From the NCBI GenBank assembly GCA_052115395.1, contig JBFRGO010000001.1: 64,000 nt of DNA; one strand, given 5' to 3'. The notes beneath the pieces are model-generated. The model had not been told where the DNA came from, searched no databases, and saw only the letters and a program-made list of their open reading frames with translations. Positions 8,107 to 18,369 of this stretch are shown piece by piece. A program made the position numbers and the translations under genes. Source of the stretch: Noviluteimonas sp052115395 (GTDB lineage: Bacteria > Pseudomonadota > Gammaproteobacteria > Xanthomonadales > Xanthomonadaceae). Position 1 is the stretch's first letter. Each line of letters starts with the position of its first letter.

Positions 8107-9399
8107 TCAGCGTTTCAGCCGGTACGGGCCCCAGGCCGGTTCCTGGACGCTCGCGCCCTGCACGGGCAGCTTCGCGCGGGCGCGGCCGTCGGCGGACACG
8201 GTGTACAAAACGCTGTGGCCGCCTTCTTTCGCGGCGTACAACAGCATCGATGCGTTGGGGGCGAAGCTCGGCGATTCGTCGAGGTTGCCCGGCGACAGGG
8301 GCGTCCAACGATTGCCCATCGTGCGATCCATCAGCGCGATGCGATAGGTGTTGCCGTTGCCCTGCGCGGTGGCGATTTTCTTGCCATCGGCCGACACCGT
8401 GGCGCGTGCGTTGTAGCTCCCCGCGAAGGTCAGGCGCGTGGCGCCGCCGCCGGACGAGGAGGCCTGGTAGATCTGCGGCTTGCCGCCGCGATCGGAGGTG
8501 AAATAGATCGTGCCGCCATCGGCGCTCCACACCGGTTCGGTGTCGATGCCGAAGTGGTTGGTGATCTGGCTCAGCTGCTTGCTGCCGAGCGTCATCACGT
8601 AGACCTCGGGGTTGCCGCTCTTCGACAGCGTCATCGCGAGCTTCGTGCCGTCGGGCGAGAAACTCGGCGCGCCATTGATTCCGCGGAAGCTCGCGATCAG
8701 TTCGCGACCGCTGGTCGTCAGGTTCTGGATGTAGATCGAGGAATTTCCGCGATCGAAACTGACATACGCCAAGCGCTTTCCATCCGGGCTCCACGACGGC
8801 GAGAGAATCGGCTGCGGCGAGCTCACCACCGCCTGCGAATTGAAGCCGTCGCTGTCGGACACCATCAGCTGGTAGTGGCGGTTGTTGCCGGTGCCGCTCG
8901 CGGTGACGTAGGCGATGCGCGTCCAGAACGCGCCGCGCACGCCGAGGATCTTTTCGTACACCGAGTCGGCGACCTGGTGCGCGAGGTCGCGCGCCGCGGT
9001 TCCGGGGGCGATCTTCGCCTCACCGAGGATGCGTTGCTGCTTGGAGACGTCGAACAGCTCGTACTCCACGCGCAGGTTGCCGCCTTCGGGCATCACGCGG
9101 CCGGCGAGCAGGAATTCCTGTTTCAGCAAGCGCCACGTGGCGTAGTTCACTTCGCTCGAACGCGTCGGGCGCTCGACGAGGTCGCGGTCGGGCAGTACGC
9201 GGAAGGCGCCGGAGCGCGCGAGGTCGGCGGCGACGATGCCACCGATTTCGTTCTCGCCCGTGGAACCGGCGAAGGGAACGACCGCGATCGGCAGGGCCGA
9301 GGCTGTACCGCCCACGACTTCGGCGTCCACCTGGGCCCATGCGGCCAGGGGGAACAAGAGCAGGACAGTGGCAGCGAGCCGGCGCAGCGTTCGGGTCAT
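8107..9399 (-). CDS. tolB: Tol-Pal system protein TolB
   Basis: TolB is a periplasmic beta-propeller that binds Pal. The 430-residue protein has a signal peptide ending AAWAQ (about residue 22), an N-terminal alpha/beta domain, and a C-terminal six-bladed propeller made of repeats of the form SPSWSPDGKRLAYVS, APSFSPDGTKLAM and EPVWSADGGTIYFTS. It sits between tolA and pal. The 93-base gap after tolA is the largest within the tol operon and could carry an internal promoter, although none is obvious. Confidence 0.96.
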   Translation of the reverse strand: MTRTLRRLAATVLLLFPLAAWAQVDAEVVGGTASALPIAVVPFAGSTGENEIGGIVAADLARSGAFRVLPDRDLVERPTRSSEVNYATWRLLKQEFLLAGRVMPEGGNLRVEYELFDVSKQQRILGEAKIAPGTAARDLAHQVADSVYEKILGVRGAFWTRIAYVTASGTGNNRHYQLMVSDSDGFNSQAVVSSPQPILSPSWSPDGKRLAYVSFDRGNSSIYIQNLTTSGRELIASFRGINGAPSFSPDGTKLAMTLSKSGNPEVYVMTLGSKQLSQITNHFGIDTEPVWSADGGTIYFTSDRGGKPQIYQASSSGGGATRLTFAGSYNARATVSADGKKIATAQGNGNTYRIALMDRTMGNRWTPLSPGNLDESPSFAPNASMLLYAAKEGGHSVLYTVSADGRARAKLPVQGASVQEPAWGPYRLKR

Positions 9400-9492
9400 C
9401 GGGGGATTCCTGAATGGAGCGGGTTAGTTAACAGCTTGGCCGTGAAATGTGGAACAAAGATGAACGAGACCGGACCCGCGGGTCGAGTCGCG

Positions 9493-10428
9493 TTATTCCG
9501 CGCGGAAACCCAGACGCAATTCGGGCTGGAAAACGCGCTCGAATCCGGCGTAGGGGAGCGGCTGGGCCTTGAGCACCGCGGCTTCGACCGATCGCCGGGT
9601 GAGTTCGTCGTAGGGGCAACCAGGGAGCACTTCGACCGAGGCCACGCGCCCGCCCCGCTCCATCTGGATGCGAATCGGGCACATGCCGTTGGGCACGTCG
9701 TCCGGGCGGCTCCAGTTCTGGCGGATCTGGTCGACGATGGCCTGCAACCAACGCGAACGCAGCGTGTCGGCATCGCCGCCCGAGCCTGGTTGCGGGGAGG
9801 CTTCGGAATTCGAATCGGCCGTCGCCGCGGCCTCGGCCATGCCGCGCGCATCGGCGATCTGGCGCAGCTTCTGTTCGCGCAGGCTCACTTCTTTCTGGTT
9901 GGCTTCGCGCTGGCGACGGATGTCTTCGAGCTGCTTCTGCCGCATCTGTTCCATCGCGCTCAGGCGACGCTCGCGCTCGGCCTGTTGCTGGCGTTCCTGC
10001 GCGGTGGTGTCGATCTGCTCCTGGCGTTGCTTGGCTTCCTGCACCTTCGGCGCGGGCGGTTTCGGCGAAGGCGCGTCGACGACCGCTTCCTGCGTTTCGA
10101 CGTCGGGCTCGGGCACGACCTCCTGCGCGATCGGCTGCGGCGGCGTCGGTGCATCCTCCGGACGCGGTTCGGGCTTGGGTTGCTCGACCGGCGTGGTTTC
10201 CTGCGGCGCGGGCGTGGTTTGTTCGGGGCGCTTGGCCAGCGAACGGCGCATCGACGCCGACAACGCATTCGGATCGATGAGCGTGGCTTCGATCACCGGC
10301 CCGCGTTGGATTTCGTCGGCCTCGCTCCACGTCCAGAACAGGCCGAAGTACATCAGCGCAAACAGGAGCGCGTGCAGCACGATCGCCGCAACGATGGACT
10401 GCACCGTGTCGGCGCGCGTCTCCTTCAC
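9493..10428 (-). CDS. tolA: Cell envelope integrity protein TolA
   Basis: TolA spans the periplasm and transmits energy from TolQR to Pal and TolB. The 311-residue protein has one N-terminal membrane helix (IVAAIVLHALLFALMYFGLF), a Pro/Glu-rich stretch, a long charged coiled coil rich in Gln, Arg and Glu (about residues 125-195), and a C-terminal globular TonB/TolA-like domain ending GFERVFQPELRLGFRAE. The start is a GTG that overlaps the tolR stop (GTGA), showing coupled translation. Confidence 0.93.
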   Translation of the reverse strand: MKETRADTVQSIVAAIVLHALLFALMYFGLFWTWSEADEIQRGPVIEATLIDPNALSASMRRSLAKRPEQTTPAPQETTPVEQPKPEPRPEDAPTPPQPIAQEVVPEPDVETQEAVVDAPSPKPPAPKVQEAKQRQEQIDTTAQERQQQAERERRLSAMEQMRQKQLEDIRRQREANQKEVSLREQKLRQIADARGMAEAAATADSNSEASPQPGSGGDADTLRSRWLQAIVDQIRQNWSRPDDVPNGMCPIRIQMERGGRVASVEVLPGCPYDELTRRSVEAAVLKAQPLPYAGFERVFQPELRLGFRAE

Positions 10429-10886
10429 TTCTTCGCGGCTCCCGGCGCCAATGCGCCCGTGGGCTGGCTCATCAAGCCCGCGCGCGGCACGTTGGCGCGC
10501 GTCTGCAGCGCGGTGAGCACGTCGTAGACCTTCTGGTACGCGACGTCGTTGTCGGCGGCCACGTACACCGGCGTGTCCTTGTTGTTGCGCACGAAAGCGC
10601 CGACCTTGAGCACGAGGTCATCGAGCGTCGTCGCCTCGTTCTCCTGGCCCTGCAGCTTCAGCCACAGCTTGCCTTCGGCGTTCATGCTGATCACGACCGG
10701 TTCCTGCTTCTGCTCCACCGGGCGCGCGTTGGATTGCGGAAGTTCGATGTCGACGCCGAGGTTCAACAGCGGCGCGGTCACCATGAAGATGATCAACAGC
10801 ACGAGCATCACGTCGATGTACGGCACGACGTTGATTTCGGCCTTGAGTTTGCGCTTGCGATGGCGGCGCGGTGACATGGCGGTCAT
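10425..10886 (-). CDS. tolR: Biopolymer transport protein TolR
   Basis: TolR is the small inner membrane partner of TolQ in the proton-driven motor. The 153-residue protein has a basic N-terminus, one membrane helix (VMLVLLIIFMVTAPLL) preceded by NVVPYIDV, which holds the essential Asp of the proton pathway, and a C-terminal ExbD-like periplasmic domain. It lies between tolQ (10-base gap) and tolA (GTGA overlap). Confidence 0.96.
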   Translation of the reverse strand: MTAMSPRRHRKRKLKAEINVVPYIDVMLVLLIIFMVTAPLLNLGVDIELPQSNARPVEQKQEPVVISMNAEGKLWLKLQGQENEATTLDDLVLKVGAFVRNNKDTPVYVAADNDVAYQKVYDVLTALQTRANVPRAGLMSQPTGALAPGAAKK

Positions 10887-10896
10887 TGCCCGCTCC

Positions 10897-11688
10897 TTAT
10901 TCGTCGGCGTGCGCCTGGCGCTGGAGGATCGAGGAGAACTCTTCGGAGAATGCGTCGTAACGCGTGGCGATGCGTTCGACCTTGGTGGCGAAGCGGTTGT
11001 AGGCCCACACCGCCGGGATCGCGGCGAACAGGCCCATCGCGGTGGCGATCAGCGCTTCGGAAATGCCAGGGGCGACGGTGGCGATCGTCGCTTCCTTCAC
11101 GTTGGCCAGGCCCTGGAAGGAAATCATGATGCCCCACACCGTGCCGAACAGGCCCACGTAGGGGCTGATCGAACCGACGCTGGCGAGGAATTCGAGGTTG
11201 TGTTCCAGGCCGTCCACTTCGCGCGAGGTGGTGGCGCGCATCGCGCGTTGCGCGCCCTCGAGCTGGATGCGGCTGTCCACGCCGCGACGCTGGCGGATGC
11301 GGTTGAACTCGCGGAAGCCGGCTTCGAAGATCGCTTCCAGGCCTTCGGCGACGCGGCCGCGCTCGGTGGCGCCGGCGTACAACTTCGACAGTTCGGCGCC
11401 CGACCAGAAGCGTTCCTCGAAACGCTCGGTGTCTTTTTCGGCGCGGTCGAGCACGCGCTTCTTGCGGAAGATGATCACCCACGAGGCGATCGACGCGAAC
11501 AGCAGCAACAGCATCACCAGCTGCACCGGGATGCTCGCGTGGAGGACCAGGTCGAGCACGTTGATGTTGCCCGCCGATGCGGCGTGCGCCGCCTGCCCCG
11601 CCTGGTCGGCGATCGACACGGTTTGCGCGGGCGCCTGGTCGGGCAGGGCCTGGGTGGCGGCTTCCTGCAACATCAGGATGGGCGTCAT
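10897..11688 (-). CDS. tolQ: Tol-Pal motor protein TolQ
   Basis: TolQ is the three-helix proton-channel subunit of the Tol motor, homologous to ExbB and MotA. The 263-residue product shows a first membrane helix (VMLLLLFASIASWVIIF), a large cytoplasmic loop, and two more helices in the region PYVGLFGTVWGIM to ALIATAMGLFAAIPAVWAYN. The ATG at 11688 overlaps the ybgC stop (ATGA), which fixes the start. The N-terminal Ala/Gln-rich extension of about 40 residues is longer than in E. coli TolQ. Confidence 0.95.
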   Translation of the reverse strand: MTPILMLQEAATQALPDQAPAQTVSIADQAGQAAHAASAGNINVLDLVLHASIPVQLVMLLLLFASIASWVIIFRKKRVLDRAEKDTERFEERFWSGAELSKLYAGATERGRVAEGLEAIFEAGFREFNRIRQRRGVDSRIQLEGAQRAMRATTSREVDGLEHNLEFLASVGSISPYVGLFGTVWGIMISFQGLANVKEATIATVAPGISEALIATAMGLFAAIPAVWAYNRFATKVERIATRYDAFSEEFSSILQRQAHADE

Positions 11689-12099
11689 GCGGGGGTCTCC
11701 ACGAGGCGGTTCAATGCATCGAACAACGGTTGGGGGATGGCAACGGGTTTGAAGCGGGAAGCCGACAACGCAGCGACACGGACCTGCGCGTCGAGCAACA
11801 GTTCCCCGTCGCGGCGGATTTGTTGCGCAAGCACCAGGCTCGCGCGACGGCATTCGCGCAACGCGACGGACACTTGCAGCGCATCGTCCAGCCGCGCCGG
11901 GAGGCGGAAGTCGATCTGCATCGCCCGCACCGCGAACACCAGGTCGTGTTCGGTGCGCAGGCGGTCCTGGCCGTGCCCCTGCGCGCGCATCCATTCGGTG
12001 CGCGCGCGTTCGAGGAAGGCCAGGTATTGCGCGTGGTAGACCACGCCACCGGCGTCGGTATCCTCCCAATACACCCGTGTCGGCCAACTGAACACGGGG

Positions 12100-12119
<20 letters not shown>
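11685..12119 (-). CDS. ybgC: Acyl-CoA thioesterase YbgC (hot-dog fold)
   Basis: This 144-residue hot-dog thioesterase is encoded at the head of tol-pal operons in many proteobacteria. The 4HBT-family active site is visible as WEDTDAGGVVYHAQYLAFLERARTEW near residues 18-43, with the catalytic Asp in DTDAGGVVYH. Two adjacent ATGs (12119 and 12116) are possible. The gene overlaps the end of ruvB by 20 bases, so it is probably co-transcribed with ruvB and tolQ. Confidence 0.93.
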
Positions 12120-13161
<1,042 letters not shown>

Positions 13162-13190
13162 GGGGCGCATGGTGACACGAGCCGCCGATC

Positions 13191-13225
13191 AAGGCATCGG
13201 CGGGATGTCCGTCCGCCGATGCCTT
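13191..13225 (-). terminator. Intergenic hairpin, probable terminator of the secreted repeat-protein gene
   Basis: A perfect 13-bp inverted repeat (aaggcatcggcgg / ccgccgatgcctt) with a nine-base loop lies directly after the stop of the gene ending at 13235 and before the ruvB start. The minus-strand stem ends in CTT rather than a long T-run, so termination may be moderate. It separates the accessory gene from the ruvB-tol operon. Confidence 0.6.
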
Positions 13226-13234
13226 GCTGCGCGT

Positions 13235-13843
13235 TCACTGAAGCGGCGTGAACATCCACAGCCCCTGGCCCGTCCGCACCAGCTTGTCGATCCCCAGGCC
13301 GCAGTACAGCTGATCGGCCGGCGCATTGGCCCATCGATACAACGTCGGGCGTTCGTCGTAACCGTTGTTGCCGAAGATCAGGCATCGGTCGTCGAATCGG
13401 GAACGAATGGAGGCGTAGACCACGCCGCCGGACATGAGACCGCGGTCGATGCGCCACATGCCACGCGGGTCCTGCATCGCCTGACTGCACGAGGCGACGC
13501 CGGTGGTGCCGTCGGCCTTGGCCATCAGGCAGGCATCTGCGCCCTGCCAGATCAGATACGCGTTCTGGGCGGCGACGTAGACCACGTCGAAGACGCCCTG
13601 GCGGTTCGCGAGGAACTCCGCCTTGGTGGGGAATCCGCACCATTGCTCGGGCCCCCTGCCCCAGTTGTAGCGAACGAACTCGCCATTGCCGTTGTTGCCG
13701 CGGATCAAACACTGCCCCGCGGCAGGCGAACCGCTCGTATCCGGAGGCTGTGAATAGATGCCGATGCGCACCGATTCGGGAAAGTGCTGTGCCATTGCAA
13801 CCGGCGCCCACGCACACAAAAGCAGGAGAACGAAACGGGTCAT
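13235..13843 (-). CDS. Small secreted three-repeat protein, possibly a ricin-type beta-trefoil
   Basis: I do not recognise a named family. The ATG at 13843 has a GAGGT ribosome-binding site and opens a signal peptide ending VAMAQ; the mature protein is about 183 residues. Three internal repeats are visible: one begins QCLIRGNNGNGEF and ends near WCGF, a second begins ACLMAKADGT, and a third begins RCLIFGNNGYDE and ends near YCGL, each followed later by an aromatic motif (FDVV, MWRI, LWMF). Threefold Cys-Leu repeats of about 45-65 residues suggest a beta-trefoil lectin-like fold, which is inference. Confidence 0.6.
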   Translation of the reverse strand: MTRFVLLLLCAWAPVAMAQHFPESVRIGIYSQPPDTSGSPAAGQCLIRGNNGNGEFVRYNWGRGPEQWCGFPTKAEFLANRQGVFDVVYVAAQNAYLIWQGADACLMAKADGTTGVASCSQAMQDPRGMWRIDRGLMSGGVVYASIRSRFDDRCLIFGNNGYDERPTLYRWANAPADQLYCGLGIDKLVRTGQGLWMFTPLQ

Positions 13844-13975
13844 TTGGACCTCAGCGGAAAGCGTCGCGTTTCGACGCATTCCGAGGCTACGCAGCCACAT
13901 CGAACCACGGCATCGGAAGTGCGCATACGCGCGGCTGGAATCGCCTCGTGCGTTCGGTCGCCGCTTCCGCGCGGT

Positions 13976-14857
13976 TCACGCCGCGCGCGTGGCTTCCAAC
14001 TCGGTGGCGGCGCGTGCGATCCGCTCCAACAGGCGGTGCGTGTCGAACGCGCGTTCGAGCGTGGCCAGCGGGGTGTCTTCGTCGCGGGCCGCCCGCAGGA
14101 ACGCGCTCGCCTGCGCGGCCAGCATGTCGGGGGCTTCGCGCAGATCCTCCAGCGGCAACACGCCCTGCCCCGCGACGTGGATGGCGTATTCGGCGCGCGG
14201 TGCGATGCGGCTGACCGAGAGGTCGACGTCCATCCCGTTCGGGAATCGCAAGCGACAGCGGATGGCTTCCCAGCGCTGGTAGTGGCGGCGTGCGTCGAGC
14301 ATGTCGATCTGCACCGGGCTGGCTTTGGCGAGCGCGCACACCCAGTCCAGGTCGTGCAGCAACACGTCCTGCAGGACATCGCCTTCGCGCGGGACGTCGA
14401 GCGCGTGCGAGCCGTGGCGGCGGATCGCGAGCGTCGCCGGCGACGGCGCGGCGAGCAATTGCGCGATCACCGGATTGAAGCGTTCGCCGAAGGCCACGCG
14501 CATGCAGGTCCCGTCGATGTCGGCGGCGGCGATCATCGACGCGGTGTCGTCGGCGCGTGCGCCGCCGGGTGTCTCGATCAGGCAATGCACGCCGCGCCGC
14601 GCGAGTGCACACGCGACCTGCGCGTGGCGCGATGGCGGCACGGCGATGATCGCGTGGCGGATCGACGGCGGCAGCATCTCGATGGAGGCATGCCACGTCG
14701 CACCCAGCGCGGCGATGTCCTGCGCGCAGGCGGCATCGGGTTCGACGATCGCGGCGAGGTGGAATTCCGGGCTCGCGTGCAGGGCCTGCGCATGCAGGCG
14801 CCCCATGCGGCCGAATCCGATGACGGCGATCGCGTGCGTTCCGACGGCCGGGCTCAT
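13976..14857 (-). CDS. Gfo/Idh/MocA-family oxidoreductase
   Basis: This 293-residue protein has an N-terminal Rossmann fold with the dinucleotide-binding motif AVIGFGRMGRLHAQAL and a C-terminal alpha/beta domain, as in NAD(P)-dependent sugar oxidoreductases. The position that usually reads EKP, whose Lys is catalytic, reads ETP here (CLIETPGG, about residue 95), so activity may be altered or lost. The ATG at 14857 overlaps the stop of the upstream glycosyltransferase, so the two are co-translated and may act on the same surface polysaccharide; the substrate cannot be read from sequence. Confidence 0.8.
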   Translation of the reverse strand: MSPAVGTHAIAVIGFGRMGRLHAQALHASPEFHLAAIVEPDAACAQDIAALGATWHASIEMLPPSIRHAIIAVPPSRHAQVACALARRGVHCLIETPGGARADDTASMIAAADIDGTCMRVAFGERFNPVIAQLLAAPSPATLAIRRHGSHALDVPREGDVLQDVLLHDLDWVCALAKASPVQIDMLDARRHYQRWEAIRCRLRFPNGMDVDLSVSRIAPRAEYAIHVAGQGVLPLEDLREAPDMLAAQASAFLRAARDEDTPLATLERAFDTHRLLERIARAATELEATRAA

Positions 14858-16350
14858 GCGAATTTCGCCCAGAAACGGCGATACGCGGAGACCGCGCGCC
14901 AGGCACGCGTGTCGCGCAGGTCGGCTTGTGCGCGCTTGGCCGCGTCGAGGTCGTTCTCGAGCACGAGCAGGCGCGCGCGTGCATCGGCCAGATCCAGCGC
15001 GAGCTGGCCCTGCGCGCGCAACGCATCGGCGTAGGCATCGGCCGTGCGCGCCTGCATGCCGGTGGCGGCCAGTTGCGCCGCCTTGGCTTCGTCGCGCGCG
15101 AGGAAGGCGGCATCGCGTTCGATGCCCGCATCCAGCGCGCGCTGCATCGCGCGGGCCAGGCGCGCTTCCATTTCGTCGTGCGCCTTCAGTGCGACCGCGC
15201 GTTCGGTGACGGCGGCTTCGCGCGCCTGGAGCGCCGCTTCGATGCGTTTTTCCGCGGCGGCGGCGGCCGCACGGCCCGCTTCGACGTGCGCGTCGCGCGC
15301 ATCCTCGGCCTGGCGTTGCGCGGTGCGCGCCTGTTCGACGGACTTCACCGTCGGCGAAACCACATCGCGCAGGTAACGCGCGGCGGCCTGCGTGCAATCC
15401 TGCGGATCGGGGAACCGGCCGGCGTCGATCGCTTCGCGGTATTGCGCGAGCGTCGCGTCGGCCAGCACGTCGATGCTCGCCTCGGCGCGGACGCGCTCGC
15501 AGACACGCCCGGCATCGTCGACGTCATAGGCGGCGATCGCGGCGAGGACGCCGGCTTCGGTCACCGGTGCGGCCTGCATCGAACGCATGCCGAAATCCAG
15601 CGCGCGCAGGCGGTCGAAATTCGCGGTCGTGACCAGGCCGGCGAGGCCCGCGCGATCGGCGACGATGGTCGCGCAACCGGTGGCCATCGCTTCGAGCGCG
15701 CGGCGCGATTGGGTGAAGACGATGTCGTAGTCGCGCAAGAGTTCGGCGGGCACGTCGTTCGTCGCCAGGTCCACCGCGACGCCCGCCTGGCGGCATGCGC
15801 GCACGATGGTGGCCGCGCACGCGTCGCGCAGGCCGTGCGCGTTGCACAGCAGCGCGCGGCGCGGCGTGGCGGGCAGCGGCGCGCGCGGTTCGAAGCGCGC
15901 GATGTCCACGCCGTTGTGCAGCACGCGGATGCGCGTGGCGTCGACGCCGGCGGTCGTGGCCAGGCGTTGCGCGCACGCTTCATCCAGCGCGATCCAGCGC
16001 GCGATGGTCGGGAACACCGGCGGCGTCTGTTCCCACGAGAAGGCATGGCACGCGGCCACCACCGGCGTGCCGGCGAAATGCAGCGCGGCCGTCATCGTTT
16101 CCAGATGGTGCTGGCCGTGGATGATGTCGGGCACGAAGTTGAGCGCGGCCAGGTCGTCGACCACCGGCACGGTCGCATCGCGCAGGGCCTGCGCGACGTC
16201 AGGCGGCACCGCGCCGTACACGACCGCATGGTGCCCCCGCCGCAATAGCGCGCGGGCGAAATCGATGAGGCTGGGACCGCAACCGGCACGCGAAGCCGCG
16301 GTGTCGTCCGTGATCAGGATGCGCAACGCGCGCTGCGATTGTTTCCCCAT
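14854..16350 (-). CDS. Glycosyltransferase with C-terminal coiled coil
   Basis: The 498-residue protein begins with a GT-B-like N-terminal domain (ALRILITDDTAASRAGCGPS, then FARALLRRGHHAVVYGA) and shows an acceptor-side motif DIIHGQHH. The sugar-nucleotide domain includes VLHNGVDIARFEP and ALEAMATGCATIVAD, typical of GT4-type enzymes. About residues 340-480 are rich in Ala, Arg and Glu and predict a long coiled coil, perhaps for oligomerisation. The ATG at 16350 is preferred over an upstream TTG. It is coupled to the downstream oxidoreductase by an ATGA overlap. Confidence 0.78.
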   Translation of the reverse strand: MGKQSQRALRILITDDTAASRAGCGPSLIDFARALLRRGHHAVVYGAVPPDVAQALRDATVPVVDDLAALNFVPDIIHGQHHLETMTAALHFAGTPVVAACHAFSWEQTPPVFPTIARWIALDEACAQRLATTAGVDATRIRVLHNGVDIARFEPRAPLPATPRRALLCNAHGLRDACAATIVRACRQAGVAVDLATNDVPAELLRDYDIVFTQSRRALEAMATGCATIVADRAGLAGLVTTANFDRLRALDFGMRSMQAAPVTEAGVLAAIAAYDVDDAGRVCERVRAEASIDVLADATLAQYREAIDAGRFPDPQDCTQAAARYLRDVVSPTVKSVEQARTAQRQAEDARDAHVEAGRAAAAAAEKRIEAALQAREAAVTERAVALKAHDEMEARLARAMQRALDAGIERDAAFLARDEAKAAQLAATGMQARTADAYADALRAQGQLALDLADARARLLVLENDLDAAKRAQADLRDTRAWRAVSAYRRFWAKFA

Positions 16351-16427
16351 GCGACCAGCATGGCATCGGTTGCGCGGATGCGGCAATCGCCAGACGCGAT
16401 TTTGTGATCGCCGCTACGCCTGCCCGT

Positions 16428-18356
16428 TCAGATTTCGACTTGCGCGCCCAGTTCGACCAGCCGATTGCCCGGGATGCGGAAGAAGCCCGTCGCCGGCGCC
16501 GCGTTGCGATGCAGGAAGGCGAACAGGCGGTCGCGCCAGACCGGCATGCCGCGATGGCGGCCGGCGACGATGGTTTCGCGGCTGGCGAAATACGTCGTGT
16601 CCATCGGGTCGAACGGGATACCGATGCTCTCCCCCATGTCGCACGAGCGCATCAACGCCAGCGGCACGTCCGGGACTTCCATGAAGCCGAAGCGCACGGT
16701 GATGCGATAGAAGTCGTCGCCGATCGCTTCGATCTTCAAGCGTCGGTCCTTCGGCGCGTGCGGCACGTTGAGCGTCTGCACGGTCAGGAACACGTTGCGC
16801 TCGTGCAGCACCTTGTTGTGCTTGAGATTGTGCAGCAGCGCGTGCGGCACCATGCCCGACTGCGCGATCAGGAAGATCGCCGTGCCCGGCACGCGCGTGG
16901 GCGGCGCAAGCATCAGGCCGGGCAGGAAGGAATCCAGCTGGATGCCTTCCTTGCGGATTTCCTCGTACAGCAACTGCCGGCCGCGGCGCCACGTGCGCAG
17001 CACCGTGAACACGATGATCGCCAGCACCACGGGGAACCAAGCGCCGTCGAGGAACTTCACGCCGTTGGCGACGAGGAAGGCCACGTCGATCACGCCGAAC
17101 AACACGCACAGCGGCAACACCCAGGTGCGCGCCTTGGGCCACATCGCGCGGGCGACGATGAAGAGCAGCAGCGTATCGATCAGCATCGTGCCGGACACCG
17201 ACACGCCGTAGGCCGACGCCAGGCCCGTGGAGCTGCGGAACATCAGCACCACCGCGATCACGGCCATCGCCAGCACCCAGTTGATCCACGGGATGTAGAT
17301 CTGGCCGATCGTGTCCTTCGAGGTGTGCTGGATGCGCATGCGCGGGATGTAGCCCAGCTGCATCGCCTGGCGCGCGACCGAGTACGCACCGGTGATGACC
17401 GCCTGCGAGGCGATCACCGCCGCCGCGGTGGCCAGCACGACCATCGGGATGCGGACCATGGCGGGCACGGCGAGATAGAACGGGTTGGCCGCGACCTTGG
17501 GATCGAGCAGCAGCAGCGAGCCCTGCCCCATGTAGTTGAGCATCAGCGCCGGGAGTACGAACCAGTACCACGCATGCCGGATCGGCCGCGCGCCGAAGTG
17601 GCCCATGTCCGCGTACAGCGCTTCACCGCCCGTCACCGCGAGCACCACCGCGCCGAGGATGAAAATCGCGTGCCCGCCGTGCGTCACGAAGAAGTTCATC
17701 GCCCACCACGGATTGATCGCGTGGAAGACCTCGGGGTTGTGGCGGATGTTGAACACGCCGATGCCCGCGAGCGAAATGAACCACACCACCATCACCGGCC
17801 CGAACACCTTGCCCACGCGCGCGGTGCCGAAGCGCTGCGTGCCGAACAGGAAGACGATGATGCCCAGCGTGATCGGCACGACCCACGAATCCAGTTGCGG
17901 CGCGACCACTTCCAGGCCTTCGACCGCCGACAGCGTCGTGATCGCCGGCGTGATCACGCCGTCGCCGAAGAACAACGAGGCCCCGAAGATGCCGAGGATG
18001 CCGACCGCGTAAGCCGAGCGCGACCCCTTCGGCAGCGTCCGCTGGGCCAGCGCCATCAAGGCCATGATGCCGCCTTCGCCTTCGTTGTCGGCGCGCATGA
18101 TGATCGTGACGTACTTGAGCGTCACCACGATCATCAGCGCCCAGAACACGAGCGAGAGGATGCCCAGCACGGTGTCGTGGTTGGCCACCAGGCCGTAGTG
18201 CGGCGAGAAGGCTTCCTTCAGCGTGTACAGCGGGCTGGTGCCGATGTCGCCGAAGACGACGCCGACCGCACCGACGGCCAGCCCGAACAAACCGGACTTG
18301 CCGGCATGGTGGGCATGCGCGTGGTTGGTGGAGGAAGCTTGGCGGGTATCGGCCAT
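16428..18356 (-). CDS. kup: Low-affinity potassium uptake protein Kup
   Basis: Kup is a proton-coupled K+ importer of the KUP/HAK family. The 642-residue protein opens its transporter region with GVVFGDIGTSPLYTLKEAF, the family hallmark, and continues with about 12 membrane helices, including GDGVITPAITTLSAVEGL and GGEALYADMGHFG. A cytoplasmic C-terminal domain follows. It lies 13 bases after ruvA; a position between ruv genes is, as I recall, also found in Xanthomonas. Confidence 0.96.
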   Translation of the reverse strand: MADTRQASSTNHAHAHHAGKSGLFGLAVGAVGVVFGDIGTSPLYTLKEAFSPHYGLVANHDTVLGILSLVFWALMIVVTLKYVTIIMRADNEGEGGIMALMALAQRTLPKGSRSAYAVGILGIFGASLFFGDGVITPAITTLSAVEGLEVVAPQLDSWVVPITLGIIVFLFGTQRFGTARVGKVFGPVMVVWFISLAGIGVFNIRHNPEVFHAINPWWAMNFFVTHGGHAIFILGAVVLAVTGGEALYADMGHFGARPIRHAWYWFVLPALMLNYMGQGSLLLLDPKVAANPFYLAVPAMVRIPMVVLATAAAVIASQAVITGAYSVARQAMQLGYIPRMRIQHTSKDTIGQIYIPWINWVLAMAVIAVVLMFRSSTGLASAYGVSVSGTMLIDTLLLFIVARAMWPKARTWVLPLCVLFGVIDVAFLVANGVKFLDGAWFPVVLAIIVFTVLRTWRRGRQLLYEEIRKEGIQLDSFLPGLMLAPPTRVPGTAIFLIAQSGMVPHALLHNLKHNKVLHERNVFLTVQTLNVPHAPKDRRLKIEAIGDDFYRITVRFGFMEVPDVPLALMRSCDMGESIGIPFDPMDTTYFASRETIVAGRHRGMPVWRDRLFAFLHRNAAPATGFFRIPGNRLVELGAQVEI

Positions 18357-18369
18357 GGACCGGGGTGCC

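Noticed and set aside
6535..10527. A 1330-codon open frame on the plus strand, antisense to the tol operon
   Set aside because: It is a GC-codon shadow of cpoB, pal, tolB and tolA, which all show clear family motifs on the minus strand; the antisense protein is rich in His/Arg/Ala and has no recognisable domain.
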